This document shows, piece after piece, positions 8,352 to 16,520 of a DNA stretch of 49,888 nt; positions within the stretch are counted from its first letter, which is position 1, and each line of letters begins with the position of its first letter. Location: assembly GCA_003151975.1 (NCBI GenBank), contig PLZD01000055.1, forward strand, positions 60,474 to 110,361, in the 5' to 3' direction. A program made the position numbers and the translations under genes. The notes beneath the pieces are model-generated. The model saw only the letters and a program-made list of their open reading frames with translations. It had not been told where the DNA came from and searched no databases. Source of the stretch: Elusimicrobiota bacterium (lineage in GTDB: Bacteria > Elusimicrobiota > Elusimicrobia > UBA1565 > UBA9628).

Positions 8352-8544
8352 GTGAAAAACCTCAATCCGAGATGTTTATGGGAAATCGATAGATGTTAAT
8401 ACTCCTCCGACTCCGCATTGGTCGAGCTGCATCTTTATGCGAGGCCTACCGAGGGGACCGCTGGGCTCGAATGAGGTGGCAGGAGCCCTGCAGTCACAAT
8501 ATTTCTTGTCACCCATAAGGTGCTCCTTATTTGGAACGTTGATT

Positions 8545-10422
8545 TCAGCTCTTCATTGGGAAAAAAGCTGGCCAACATTCCCGCTGCTCAAACTGATGCC
8601 TCATGTCCTTAAGATTCTGCAAGAATTCATCCTCGGACACATCCCGATACATCCAAGCGCTGAAAATTATCGGTTCCCGCCCAGCAATCCGTTTCCGCCG
8701 TCCTTGGAGACTGTCACCCCGCATCCTTTTGATGTCGTTAATTAATTCGTCAGCCAGTTCCTTTGCCGCAACGTGAGATCCGCTATTCCACAAGGCGATA
8801 CAACGGCACTGCTTATAGTTGGGGTCGTCTCGCTTCTTTTTTTCATTGGCAACTAGAGAAAAGAGATCGACCGGAGGAACGCCTGAGTCCAGCCACTCGC
8901 AAACCGCATAATTGAACTTTGTTATCGCATCAGATTTACTGGTAGGCCTCTGCGGTGATAGAATCGACATGGCCTGCCTTGGGGAATGCGCACCAATGAG
9001 CGCCAGCGCCAAGCGGTCTTCATCAACTGCGCTTTCAGCCGATTCCTTCCTGTACTTATCCGCCAAGCCCAAAAGAATCTCTCGCGATAAGTCCACGGAA
9101 CGAGCGAGCATCCTTTCAGCAAATACAAGCCGGGCTGTCGGAGGTGCAGCAAGGAACGCCGGACTCTTGAGGACCCTGTGGACAGCATTCTTATCCAAAG
9201 ACTCGAGAGCCCCTAGGAATACTGTGACCGAATTTAGGGGCATCGAATAGTTATCAAGAATGTGCCACAAGCGGGGGGCATTCTCGGCGAAACTCTTGGG
9301 CTTCAGGAGATTCACGCTGTCTCTCAGAAACCTGCCCATGTCATGGGTGGGGCCGAAACTAAAACCACCACTGCTGAGGATTGCCAACTCCATTGCGGTG
9401 GAAGCAACTCCACTAAGGGGCCCACTAATCCGCTGGGAAAACAACTCCTGCGCCAGCAGATGCAGGACTTCTGGGTTGTGTTGTTTTGTGAAATTGCGAA
9501 ATATCTTCATCAAAACCTGCATATCTAACATTCCACGTTTATCCGCGGAGAGCAGCGCGCGGGCACCATCGGCGTCATCCAAATTCTTTTTGATGATTGC
9601 TGTCCGCAGTCGCTCGTAAGCCCGGGCCAAGCTCGTATTGGGATGCTGTGCGGTGAATATTTCTTGGTCCAACAGATTTAAGCTTTGGTAGTGCCGCAGT
9701 TTTGCGTCGAAGCCCTTGACTACCAACGCTTTCTCGAATCGCTTGAGGATTTTATCGAGAAGCAGTTTTTCGTCATCGATGTCGGGGACGTTAGAAGGAA
9801 GATATATCACCTGGACTAAATCCCGGTGCTGCTGCCGGCGGATCAGGTTCTCCCGTTCAACCTCCTTGCGCAGTTGCACCATTCCCCTTAGGTTCTGCTC
9901 GTTAGGTAAAAACATCGCAACAACAACGTCGGGGAGCTGTCTTGTGCAAATCCCCGCCACATCAGTATGACCAGTGCGGGAATCGACCAAAACGTAGTCT
10001 GCCTTAAACTTCTTTTTCCACTGTTTTTTCAGGTCTTCAAATAGCAGGTAACCATTATCCTGCGAGTAGAGACGTTCCCAGCTAATATCGTTGAGCCGTT
10101 TTCCATACGTGTCATCGCGGTTGCCTGCGGGCATGACGAACAATTTCCCACCATTCATGTCGAAACCCGTCTTCGCCTCAAAAATATATTCTTTGGCATT
10201 CGGAGATTTCCCTGAGCCTAGGTAGTCATGTACAAATTCGACCATCCCCTTCTGCCCGGACGGCGGTACCAAGGCCGGATAGGTTTCAATGCCAGGCGCC
10301 TCCAGGTCAAAATCGACCATTAGGACTCTGCGGCCGGAGCGCGCGAGCGAAACCGCAACATTGACGAGCGCCATGGTGCGCCCAACACCGCCCTTGAATG
10401 AGTAGAAGGTTACAGTAAACAT
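8545..10422 (-). CDS. MinD/ParA-like KGGVGRT ATPase with long C-terminal region
   Basis: The 625-residue protein begins MFTVTFYSFKGGVGRT, a deviant Walker A motif at residues 10-16. DFDLEAPGIE follows at about 38-47 and DYVLVDSRTGHTDVAG near 145, both characteristic of this SIMIBI branch. Residues beyond about 300 form an unrecognised, probably helical region. ATPases with exactly this KGGVGRT motif recur in predicted conflict and signalling operons of complex bacteria (family knowledge). The start was set to the ATG directly before the motif: GGTGG lies 7 nt upstream, and a longer start would overlap the preceding antitoxin-like gene. It follows that gene by 19 bp. Confidence 0.8.
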   Translation of the reverse strand: MFTVTFYSFKGGVGRTMALVNVAVSLARSGRRVLMVDFDLEAPGIETYPALVPPSGQKGMVEFVHDYLGSGKSPNAKEYIFEAKTGFDMNGGKLFVMPAGNRDDTYGKRLNDISWERLYSQDNGYLLFEDLKKQWKKKFKADYVLVDSRTGHTDVAGICTRQLPDVVVAMFLPNEQNLRGMVQLRKEVERENLIRRQQHRDLVQVIYLPSNVPDIDDEKLLLDKILKRFEKALVVKGFDAKLRHYQSLNLLDQEIFTAQHPNTSLARAYERLRTAIIKKNLDDADGARALLSADKRGMLDMQVLMKIFRNFTKQHNPEVLHLLAQELFSQRISGPLSGVASTAMELAILSSGGFSFGPTHDMGRFLRDSVNLLKPKSFAENAPRLWHILDNYSMPLNSVTVFLGALESLDKNAVHRVLKSPAFLAAPPTARLVFAERMLARSVDLSREILLGLADKYRKESAESAVDEDRLALALIGAHSPRQAMSILSPQRPTSKSDAITKFNYAVCEWLDSGVPPVDLFSLVANEKKKRDDPNYKQCRCIALWNSGSHVAAKELADELINDIKRMRGDSLQGRRKRIAGREPIIFSAWMYRDVSEDEFLQNLKDMRHQFEQRECWPAFFPMKS

Positions 10423-10441
10423 TGATTCCACCAGTAGGCGT

Positions 10442-11032
10442 TCACGCGGCCACGAAACGCAGCGTGAATTTGTCTTTTCGGCTATTGGCGCTTTCAAATT
10501 CAGGGCCGGTTAAATTGGGAAAACTTGCGTGGCGCGCGCCCGAACTCTCGATCAATTTTAGAGGTTCCTTGCTCGAACGTGCGGCTAGGCGGTCAAGGTT
10601 CACCTGATACGAGAGCAGATATAAGAAGTTGTTCATGGCGATATTTTGCATCAGGGCTCCACTCTCCCATCTTGCTAGTGAAGCCTCGCCGATGCCTGAG
10701 GCTTTGGCAAATTCTGACCGAGTCATTTTGACGGACTCTCGCACTTTCTTCACTTCTGCCGGAGTCATCAGGCCGAGATGCCGACAAACGGCATCGTATT
10801 GGCGCAACTCAGCCGTATGGTCTCGGAATGCCCCGCCGCAGTCTTGGCATACATGCTCAATGACTCCCGTGGCAGTCAGTGTTACCTGATCCGCACCCAC
10901 CCCATATTGAAACTGCAAATCATGCTCTTCAGGCTTGATCCTCAGGCCGCCGCAGTCCATGCAGACATAGGCCTTCTTTGCTCCCGACTGCCGTTGCCCG
11001 CGGATTTCCATTTTATCCCCTGTCCCCATCAC
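10442..11032 (-). CDS. MqsA-like antitoxin: YgiT-type zinc finger plus XRE HTH
   Basis: In this 196-residue protein residues about 20-75 hold two CxxC knuckles (CMDCGG and CQDCGG), the zinc module of the MqsA/YgiT family. Residues about 88-150 form an HTH (LMTPAEVKKVRESVKMTRSEFAKASGIGEASLARWESG). MqsA-type proteins neutralise a toxin and repress their own operon. The C-terminal 50 residues are unassigned. Its start overlaps the upstream gene's stop by 4 bp, and the toxin-first order is that of mqsRA. The palindrome at 11446-11461 in the operon promoter is the likely binding site (inference). Confidence 0.8.
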   Translation of the reverse strand: MMGTGDKMEIRGQRQSGAKKAYVCMDCGGLRIKPEEHDLQFQYGVGADQVTLTATGVIEHVCQDCGGAFRDHTAELRQYDAVCRHLGLMTPAEVKKVRESVKMTRSEFAKASGIGEASLARWESGALMQNIAMNNFLYLLSYQVNLDRLAARSSKEPLKLIESSGARHASFPNLTGPEFESANSRKDKFTLRFVAA

Positions 11033-11403
11033 AATTTAAAACTTCGCCCAACAACCAGGTTCATTTGATCGCTGTATTGAAGCTTCGCGTAGACCAATCC
11101 AACACCCGTGAGTGGGATTCGCATCTCGTAGCCTTTCGGGCCTCCGCGGTCAGGATTGTACATATCAATTACGTTGATCGGGACGCCTGCATCCAGTTTG
11201 TTGGCAAGAAATTCCATTGCCGAATGTGTATTAAAGTATCCATCTGGGTATGCCCCCGCGGCTATCTCTGGATTTCGAACCTGGAATGGGAACCATTCCG
11301 TAGTCCCTTTTGTATTAAAGACCTCGTACCGACCTTCCCGAATACCTCGAATAAGCAACTGCCTTACCCGGGCATCCTCCCCTGGTGATAATAGTGGTGT
11401 CAT
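11029..11403 (-). CDS. Unknown protein, candidate toxin of the MqsA-like pair
   Basis: The 124-residue protein is the first gene of the operon and is translationally coupled (ATGA overlap) to the MqsA-like gene. It is longer than MqsR (about 98 residues) and lacks recognisable RelE/MqsR motifs. Visible features are VRQLLIRGIREGRYEVF near the N-terminus and INVIDMYNPDRGGPKGYEMRI in the C-terminal half. Size, position and coupling suggest a toxin or a partner of the downstream ATPase. That is context only, with no sequence match I recognise. Confidence 0.6.
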   Translation of the reverse strand: MTPLLSPGEDARVRQLLIRGIREGRYEVFNTKGTTEWFPFQVRNPEIAAGAYPDGYFNTHSAMEFLANKLDAGVPINVIDMYNPDRGGPKGYEMRIPLTGVGLVYAKLQYSDQMNLVVGRSFKL

Positions 11404-11443
11404 TTGGTCCAGAATTGGGCGGGCCGTAACCCCTCATAAAAGT

Positions 11444-11472
11444 ATTGTATCATATGATACATATCCTGTCAA
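11444..11472 (-). promoter_or_regulatory. Promoter of the TA-like/ATPase operon: TTGACA-17-TACAAT
   Basis: Read on the minus strand, a perfect TTGACA is followed by 17 bp and TACAAT (5/6). The predicted start is about 34 nt before the ATG at 11403. The spacer and part of the -10 are occupied by the palindrome at 11446-11461, so a bound repressor would block RNA polymerase. Confidence 0.8.
11446..11461. promoter_or_regulatory. 16-bp perfect palindrome, probable autoregulatory operator
   Basis: TGTATCATATGATACA is a perfect dyad lying inside the promoter spacer and overlapping the -10 box. MqsA-family repressors bind palindromes in their own promoters through the HTH domain. The MqsA-like protein of this operon is therefore the natural candidate ligand (inference). 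Confidence 0.7.
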
Positions 11473-11570
11473 TACCCCGTCCCCGGGGGCATGCGATTCT
11501 GTCCGGAAGAAAGTGGCGATGTGTGCGCTGGAGTTTCTCACCGAGGACGATTGTCCTCTCCATACGCCAA

Positions 11571-12302
11571 CTAGGACAGCGCTGTTGCAATCTTCGCCCA
11601 AACGCTGACTTCCAAATAATCGAAGTTCAAAGGCTTGACGATGTAGTCGCTGACGCCCAGCGCGAGGCACTCGCGCGCCGTGTCCTCATCGTCATCACCC
11701 GTGATGACGATGACGGGAATCTTGCTTCCGGCTTGGTTCATCGCCCGCAGGGTCTCCAACCCATCGAGGACCGGCATTTCGAGGTCCAGAAGTAGCAGTT
11801 GGGGCGCGAAGGTCTTCAGGGACGCCAGCGCCTCCCGGCCGTCAGCGCAGGTCTCGACGCGGTAGCCCTTTCCCTCCAGGAATCTTCGCAAAGAAGAGCG
11901 TACGCCGGGGTCGTCGTCGGCGATCAAGATCTTGGGCATGGGCTTGCTGGGGAGCAGGCGTTCCACGGTTTCGATGAGCGCTTCGACCGCGATGTCTTTC
12001 GACAAGAACGCGCTGATCCCCATCGCCCTATATTTCTCCTCGCCTTGGGCGGCCGCATTACCCGTCAAGATGATGACCGCGACTTTGGGATCGATCTTGC
12101 GGATTTCCCGAAGAACCGCAGACCCGGTCATCTTCGGGAGGTCCCTGTCCAATATCACGAGGTCCGGGGCTTCCTTCATTAGGAGGGCGAGTCCTGCCGG
12201 GCCATCCGCCGCCATGAAGACAGCGTGGCCCCGTTGCCTCAGCACGGCTCCGAGTGCCCCTCTGATGATTCCTTCGTCGTCGATCAACAGCAGTTTCGCC
12301 AT
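11571..12302 (-). CDS. Response regulator with two tandem receiver domains
   Basis: This 243-residue protein is REC-REC with no output domain. REC1 (about 1-117) has the acidic pair in LLIDDE, phospho-acceptor Asp in VILDRDLP, Thr in ILTGN and Lys in FLSKD. REC2 (about 122-243) has LIADDDPG, LLLDLEMPVLDG, VITGDDD and VKPL. Both look competent for phosphorylation. Such proteins act as phosphate sinks or relays between kinases. It is the last gene of the seven-gene operon, 8 bp after its upstream neighbour, with which it shares the two-receiver plan and the C-terminal FDYLEVSVWAKI/LDYLAFSVYSKI ending, so the pair probably arose by duplication. Confidence 0.9.
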   Translation of the reverse strand: MAKLLLIDDEGIIRGALGAVLRQRGHAVFMAADGPAGLALLMKEAPDLVILDRDLPKMTGSAVLREIRKIDPKVAVIILTGNAAAQGEEKYRAMGISAFLSKDIAVEALIETVERLLPSKPMPKILIADDDPGVRSSLRRFLEGKGYRVETCADGREALASLKTFAPQLLLLDLEMPVLDGLETLRAMNQAGSKIPVIVITGDDDEDTARECLALGVSDYIVKPLNFDYLEVSVWAKIATALS

Positions 12303-12310
12303 TTATTCCA

Positions 12311-13048
12311 TCACAGGGTCATCAGCAGAATCTTGGAATAGACGCTGAACGCGAGGTAGTCCAGATCGAACGGCTTCAGGACGTAATCGTAGGCCCCGTA
12401 GTCCCGGCATTGCGCCATCATTTCCAGCGTGTCGTTGCCGGTGATCATCATGATCCCGACGCCCTCGTCCTTATGCCGGATGCGCTTCAGCGTTTCGACC
12501 CCGGTCATCTTCGGCATATCGATGTCCAACAGGATCAGCTGCGGCTTGTAAGTCTCATGGAGCACGACCGCCTCATGTCCATCGCGGGCCGAGATCACCG
12601 CGTAGCCGACCTCTTCCAAGAATCGCTTGAGCGCGTTGCGGACGCCGTAGTCGTCATCGACGATGAGAAGGCGGGCACGCGCCTCGGGACTGCGCGGCCG
12701 CCTCTCATGGTCTACCAGCCGCGCCACCGCTTCGAGGACCTCAAAGGGGCTCAGCGCCCGTATGCCGAAGCGTGGCGGCTCCCGCGGGTCCTCCGCGTCC
12801 GCGAGCAGTGCGAAGACCAAGACCTTGGCCGCCGGGTCGATCTTCTTAAGTTCGCTGAAGGTCTCGAAGGGTCGCAGCCGGGGTAGCTCTTGATTCAAGA
12901 TCACGATATCCGGCTTTTGCTTTTGGAATACCTTTATAGCCGACGCTCCGCCATGGGCCGTCCACACCTCGTGTCCGTCCTTGGATAGGATGGACTCCAT
13001 AGCCTCGCACGCTTTCAGGTTTGGATGCACGAACATGATCTTGCTCAT
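12311..13048 (-). CDS. Tandem receiver protein with degenerate first receiver
   Basis: In this 245-residue REC-REC protein the first receiver has lost its chemistry. The acidic pair is replaced (MFVHPN), the acceptor Asp is Asn in VILNQELP, and the switch Thr and conserved Lys are missing. The second receiver is canonical (LIVDDDYG, LLDIDMPKMTG, MITGND, LKPFD). Pseudo-receivers typically serve as protein-interaction or constitutively set domains. The start overlaps the preceding gene's stop by 4 bp, so translation is coupled. No output domain is present. Confidence 0.88.
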   Translation of the reverse strand: MSKIMFVHPNLKACEAMESILSKDGHEVWTAHGGASAIKVFQKQKPDIVILNQELPRLRPFETFSELKKIDPAAKVLVFALLADAEDPREPPRFGIRALSPFEVLEAVARLVDHERRPRSPEARARLLIVDDDYGVRNALKRFLEEVGYAVISARDGHEAVVLHETYKPQLILLDIDMPKMTGVETLKRIRHKDEGVGIMMITGNDTLEMMAQCRDYGAYDYVLKPFDLDYLAFSVYSKILLMTL

Positions 13049-13416
13049 GTCGCGTTCTCCAGCGTGCTTGCGATTTTTCCGATGAGTCTATCCATGTCGA
13101 TCGGCTTCAGGATATACCCGTCGACTCCCGCCTCGAAAGCTTCATCGACGTTTTTCGTGAGGCTGGTCTGGGTAAACATCAGAATCTTGAGATAATTAAA
13201 TTCAGGATTTGAACGGATCATGGTCACGGTATCGATCCCGTTCATATTGGGCATCAGACGGTCGATGATCATCAGGTCGTAGCGCTTCTCTCGGATGAGG
13301 TCGATAGCCTCGGCGCCGTCGACGGCCGTTTCCACCTCGTGCCCGTGCAACTGCAGCAGCCGCGTGACCAGCGCCCGGACATGCTCGTCGTCGTCCACAA
13401 CCAGGATGCGCGCCAC
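13045..13416 (-). CDS. Single-domain response regulator (CheY-like)
   Basis: The 123-residue protein is one receiver: ILVVDDDEHVRAL (acidic pair), MIIDRLMPNMNG (acceptor Asp), MFTQTS and LKPIDMDRL (Lys). It has no output domain and would work by protein contact or as a relay. It lies 1 bp from the cyclase gene upstream and overlaps the tandem-receiver gene downstream by 4 bp. Confidence 0.9.
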   Translation of the reverse strand: MARILVVDDDEHVRALVTRLLQLHGHEVETAVDGAEAIDLIREKRYDLMIIDRLMPNMNGIDTVTMIRSNPEFNYLKILMFTQTSLTKNVDEAFEAGVDGYILKPIDMDRLIGKIASTLENAT

Positions 13417-13417
13417 G

Positions 13418-14503
13418 TCAGGCGCTTCTCCCGGTCAATTCCCAGGCGAAGACCGGCTTGGGCATGCCGCGTAGGATCAATGGGCCGACCTTCTTCCGTT
13501 GGAAGTCCGCTTCAAGCGCGCTCTCGGTTGCGGCTCCCAGTAGTATCTGGCCGGGTTCGGCGGCGGCTTCCAGGCGCGCCGCCAAGTTGACGGCGTTGCC
13601 GATGACGCTGTATTCGGCCCTGTTCTGCGTTCCTACGCAGCCCGCGACCATGTCGCCGGTGTTGAGGCCGATCCCGATTCGCAGCGGGGGGAGGCCTCTC
13701 GCCGACCTACTGCGGGCCAAGTCCTCCACGGTGTCGCGCGCGTCCAGCGCGGCCCGGGCGGCGGCGGCGGCATGATCTCCAAGCTCCAGCGGCGCGCCGA
13801 AGAGGGCGAGCAGGCCGTCGCCCGTGAACTTGTTGACGATGCCGCCCCGGCTCTGGACGGGACCGACGATCAAGGACAGAACCTCGTTGAGAGTCTCAAC
13901 GACGGTCTCGGGGGGGTGGCAGCTCGAGAAGGGGGTGAAGCTTCGGACGTCAGCGAACAGGACCGTCGCCGTCCTTTGGGCGCCTTTTCTCCAGAAGGCT
14001 TGGGGGACCGAGAGGATGTGGTCGACCACCTCGGGCGTGACGAATTGCCCAAAGATGTCCTTGACGCCTTGCATCCTCGCCAGGTCCGAATGGGCCTGCT
14101 GGAGCTCCGCGCGCAGATCTTTCTCCCGCGCGAGTTCGGCGGACATCCGGCGCCTGTCGGCGCAACGCGAGACGGCGGCTTGCAGGACATCCGGCCGGAA
14201 CGGCTTCAGGATGAAGTCGAACGCGCCCAACTTCAGAGCCTCGATGGCGAGATCGAGTTCGGCGTGAGCCGTCATCATGAGGATGTCGGCGCTGCCCGCG
14301 GCCTTGGCGCGGCGAAGCAACTCGAGGCCCCCGACCCCGCCGGGCATCTCGATATCCGAGAGTATGATGTCCCACCCGCGGTCCAGTAGCCGGGTTGCCT
14401 CATCACCGGAGGCGACGATCGCCACTTCGTATCCATCCGCGCGGAGCGTCCGCTCGCAGACCTCCCGCATGGAAGCATCGTCGTCGGCGATCAAAATCTT
14501 CAT
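13418..14503 (-). CDS. Receiver-class III adenylate/guanylate cyclase fusion
   Basis: In this 361-residue protein residues about 1-120 form a receiver (ILIADDDAS, ILSDIEMPGG, MTAHAE, LKPFRPD). A helical linker follows, then a class III cyclase domain (about 185-350). The cyclase has the metal Asp residues (VLFADVRSFTPF and KFTGDGLLALFGAP), the substrate Lys before TGDG, and the transition-state Asn/Arg in IGNAVNLAARLEA. All catalytic positions look intact, so phosphorylation probably controls synthesis of cAMP, less likely cGMP. The stop-start overlap with the hybrid kinase is 4 bp. It is the only clear output enzyme of the operon. No cNMP-binding regulator is visible nearby. Confidence 0.92.
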   Translation of the reverse strand: MKILIADDDASMREVCERTLRADGYEVAIVASGDEATRLLDRGWDIILSDIEMPGGVGGLELLRRAKAAGSADILMMTAHAELDLAIEALKLGAFDFILKPFRPDVLQAAVSRCADRRRMSAELAREKDLRAELQQAHSDLARMQGVKDIFGQFVTPEVVDHILSVPQAFWRKGAQRTATVLFADVRSFTPFSSCHPPETVVETLNEVLSLIVGPVQSRGGIVNKFTGDGLLALFGAPLELGDHAAAAARAALDARDTVEDLARSRSARGLPPLRIGIGLNTGDMVAGCVGTQNRAEYSVIGNAVNLAARLEAAAEPGQILLGAATESALEADFQRKKVGPLILRGMPKPVFAWELTGRSA

Positions 14504-16059
14504 GCTTTGGGCTTGGGAGTTCCGAGAATCTCGCGCAGCCTTTGGGCCAGCAGGTCCGGGTTCAGAGGTTTCTGCAGGAAGTTCACGTTGGGATCGAGCA
14601 GGTCGTGCCGGAGCATGCTGGCTTCGGTGTAGCCGGATATGAAGATCACCTTGAGGCCCGCGCGCACCGCCAAGATGCGCTGGGCCAACTCGTCGCCGCG
14701 CATACCGGGCATGACGATGTCGGTCATCAAGAGGTCCACGCGTTCTTTGTGGCGCTCGAACAAGGCTAGAGCGGTCTCGGGCTTGTCGGCCTCCAGCACC
14801 GAGTACCCCGCCTCGCGCAGGGCGCGCACGAGGAACTTCCGGACCATCTCGTCGTCCTCGACGAGCAATATCGTCTCGGATCCACCCATGGCCTTAACCG
14901 CGGGCCTGTCTGTTCTGAGCGGCTGGGCGGCTTCCTCGACTCTCGGAAAATAGATCTTGAACGTCGAGCCCTTCCCCGGCTCGCTGTAGACGTAGATGCT
15001 GCCTCCGCTTTGCTTGACGATCCCGTAGACCGTCGAGAGACCCAGGCCTGTCCCCTTGCCTTTTTCCTTAGTGGTGAAGAACGGCTCAAAAATGCGCGAG
15101 AGCGTCGTCGCGTCCATGCCATGGCCGGTATCGCTGACAGCGAGCATGACGTGGGGGCCGGGCGCGGCCTCGAGGTGCATTGAGACGTACTCCGCGCTCA
15201 GTTCCACGTTCGCCGTTTCCAGCACGAGCCTGCCCCCATGGGGCATGGCATCGCGCGCGTTGACCACCAAGTTCATGATGACCTGCTCGATCTGACCCGG
15301 GTCGGCCTTGATGGTTCCGAGGTTCTTGGCCAACGATGCCGCAAGATCGACGTCCTCTCCTATCAGGCGGTGGAGCATCTTCTCGATGTCGGCGACGATG
15401 AGATTGACGTTCAGGGCTCTGGGCTGCAGCACCTGCTGCCGGCTGAACACCAAAAGCTGGCGCGTAAGGGAGGCGGCGCGCTCCCCGGCTTTCTTTATCT
15501 CCTCAACGTCGGCGCGGTTGGGGTCCTCGGGAGGCATGCTGTTGAGCAGGAAGTGGCTGTAGCCGGAGATCGCCGTCAGGATGTTGTTGAAGTCGTGCGC
15601 GACGCCGCCGGCCAGCCTTCCCACGGCTTCCATCTTTTGGGACTGGCGCAGCTGCTCTTCCAGCTTGTCGCGCTCGCGCGCCAGTCGGCGTTTTTCCAGG
15701 GCGCCCCGGACCGCGGAAGGCAGGCGGACGATGTTTTGCTTGAGGACATAGTCGTAGGCGCCCGCCTTGATGCAATCCACGGCCGTCTCCTCGTTGATGC
15801 TGCCCGTGACGATGATGCAGGGCGTCCCGGAAGCGGATTCCCGCACGGAATTGAGAGCCTGCATCCCGCCGAAGCCGGGCAGAGAATAATCCAGGAGAAT
15901 CAGGTCGGGGGAAAATGCCTGGAGGTCCCGGACGAACTCATCGCGGGACCGGGCGCGCCGCGCCGTGAATCGCAGGCCGGCCTTGGAGAGCTCCCGGCGC
16001 GAGAGCTCTTCGTCATGCGGATTGTCCTCGAGGAACAGGATCTTGAGCGCTTCTTCCAT
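14500..16059 (-). CDS. Hybrid histidine kinase REC-HisKA-HATPase-REC
   Basis: In this 519-residue soluble kinase residues about 1-120 are a receiver ([35 protein letters not shown]). A coiled coil leads to HisKA with the phospho-His in [18 protein letters not shown] near residue 153. The HATPase has N box [13 protein letters not shown]1 DTGHGM, F box FEPFFTTK and G2 [13 protein letters not shown]-terminal receiver (about 400-515) has [16 protein letters not shown] and LQKPL. There is no membrane segment, so input probably comes through the N-terminal receiver. The ATG at 16059 was preferred to an upstream in-frame start, because it starts right before the receiver and avoids a 34-bp overlap. 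Confidence 0.92.
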   Translation of the reverse strand: MEEALKILFLEDNPHDEELSRRELSKAGLRFTARRARSRDEFVRDLQAFSPDLILLDYSLPGFGGMQALNSVRESASGTPCIIVTGSINEETAVDCIKAGAYDYVLKQNIVRLPSAVRGALEKRRLARERDKLEEQLRQSQKMEAVGRLAGGVAHDFNNILTAISGYSHFLLNSMPPEDPNRADVEEIKKAGERAASLTRQLLVFSRQQVLQPRALNVNLIVADIEKMLHRLIGEDVDLAASLAKNLGTIKADPGQIEQVIMNLVVNARDAMPHGGRLVLETANVELSAEYVSMHLEAAPGPHVMLAVSDTGHGMDATTLSRIFEPFFTTKEKGKGTGLGLSTVYGIVKQSGGSIYVYSEPGKGSTFKIYFPRVEEAAQPLRTDRPAVKAMGGSETILLVEDDEMVRKFLVRALREAGYSVLEADKPETALALFERHKERVDLLMTDIVMPGMRGDELAQRILAVRAGLKVIFISGYTEASMLRHDLLDPNVNFLQKPLNPDLLAQRLREILGTPKPKA

Positions 16060-16070
16060 AATAAGAGACT

Positions 16071-16520
16071 TCAGCCTTGCGGGGGATGGTTGATCAGCAG
16101 CCAATAGAGGCCGAGGTCCTCGACGGCCTTGCTGAACCGGCCGAAATCCACGGGCTTGGCCACATAGCTGTTGACCCCGAGCTTGTAGCTTTCCACGACG
16201 TCCCTCTCCTCTTTCGAGGAAGTCATGATGACGACCGGGATCACCTTGGTCCTCGGGTCCGCCTTCATTTCGCGCAGAACTTCCAGGCCGTCCACCTTGG
16301 GGAGCTTGAGGTCCAGCAGCACGAGTTTGGGTCCGTTCTCCACCTTGCGTCCGGCATAAGCCCCGCGGGCGAAGAGAAAATCGAGCGCTTCGGCTCCATC
16401 CTTGGCGTGGTGCAGCTTGTTGGCAAGGTGCTGCTTCTTGAGGGCTCGGATGGTGAGCTCCGCGTCGGTGGGGTTATCCTCGACGAGCAGTATCTCGACG
16501 TCCTTGGCGTTTGTGATCAT
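16071..16520 (-). CDS. Single-domain response regulator, Rcp1-like
   Basis: The 149-residue protein has the sequence style of regulators paired with phytochrome-type kinases: [46 protein letters not shown] and [10 protein letters not shown]. The acceptor Asp lies near residue 71, and no output domain follows. It overlaps the CHASE3 kinase stop by 4 bp and is presumably that kinase's direct partner (inference from coupling). Confidence 0.9.
   Translation of the reverse strand: MITNAKDVEILLVEDNPTDAELTIRALKKQHLANKLHHAKDGAEALDFLFARGAYAGRKVENGPKLVLLDLKLPKVDGLEVLREMKADPRTKVIPVVIMTSSKEERDVVESYKLGVNSYVAKPVDFGRFSKAVEDLGLYWLLINHPPQG

Noticed and set aside
10423-10497. 25-residue N-terminal extension of the KGGVGRT ATPase
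   Set aside because: It would overlap the antitoxin-like gene by 56 bp. The ATG at 10422 has a ribosome site and starts right before the P-loop strand, as in the family.
5824-11570. Second copy of the tRNA 3' end as a right attachment site
   Set aside because: I looked for the tRNA tail by eye after the operon near 11470-11570 and found no convincing match, so no att site is annotated.
15238-16107. Plus-strand frame of 289 codons opposite the hybrid kinase
   Set aside because: Mirror frame of a well-conserved kinase, with no domain and no ribosome site.
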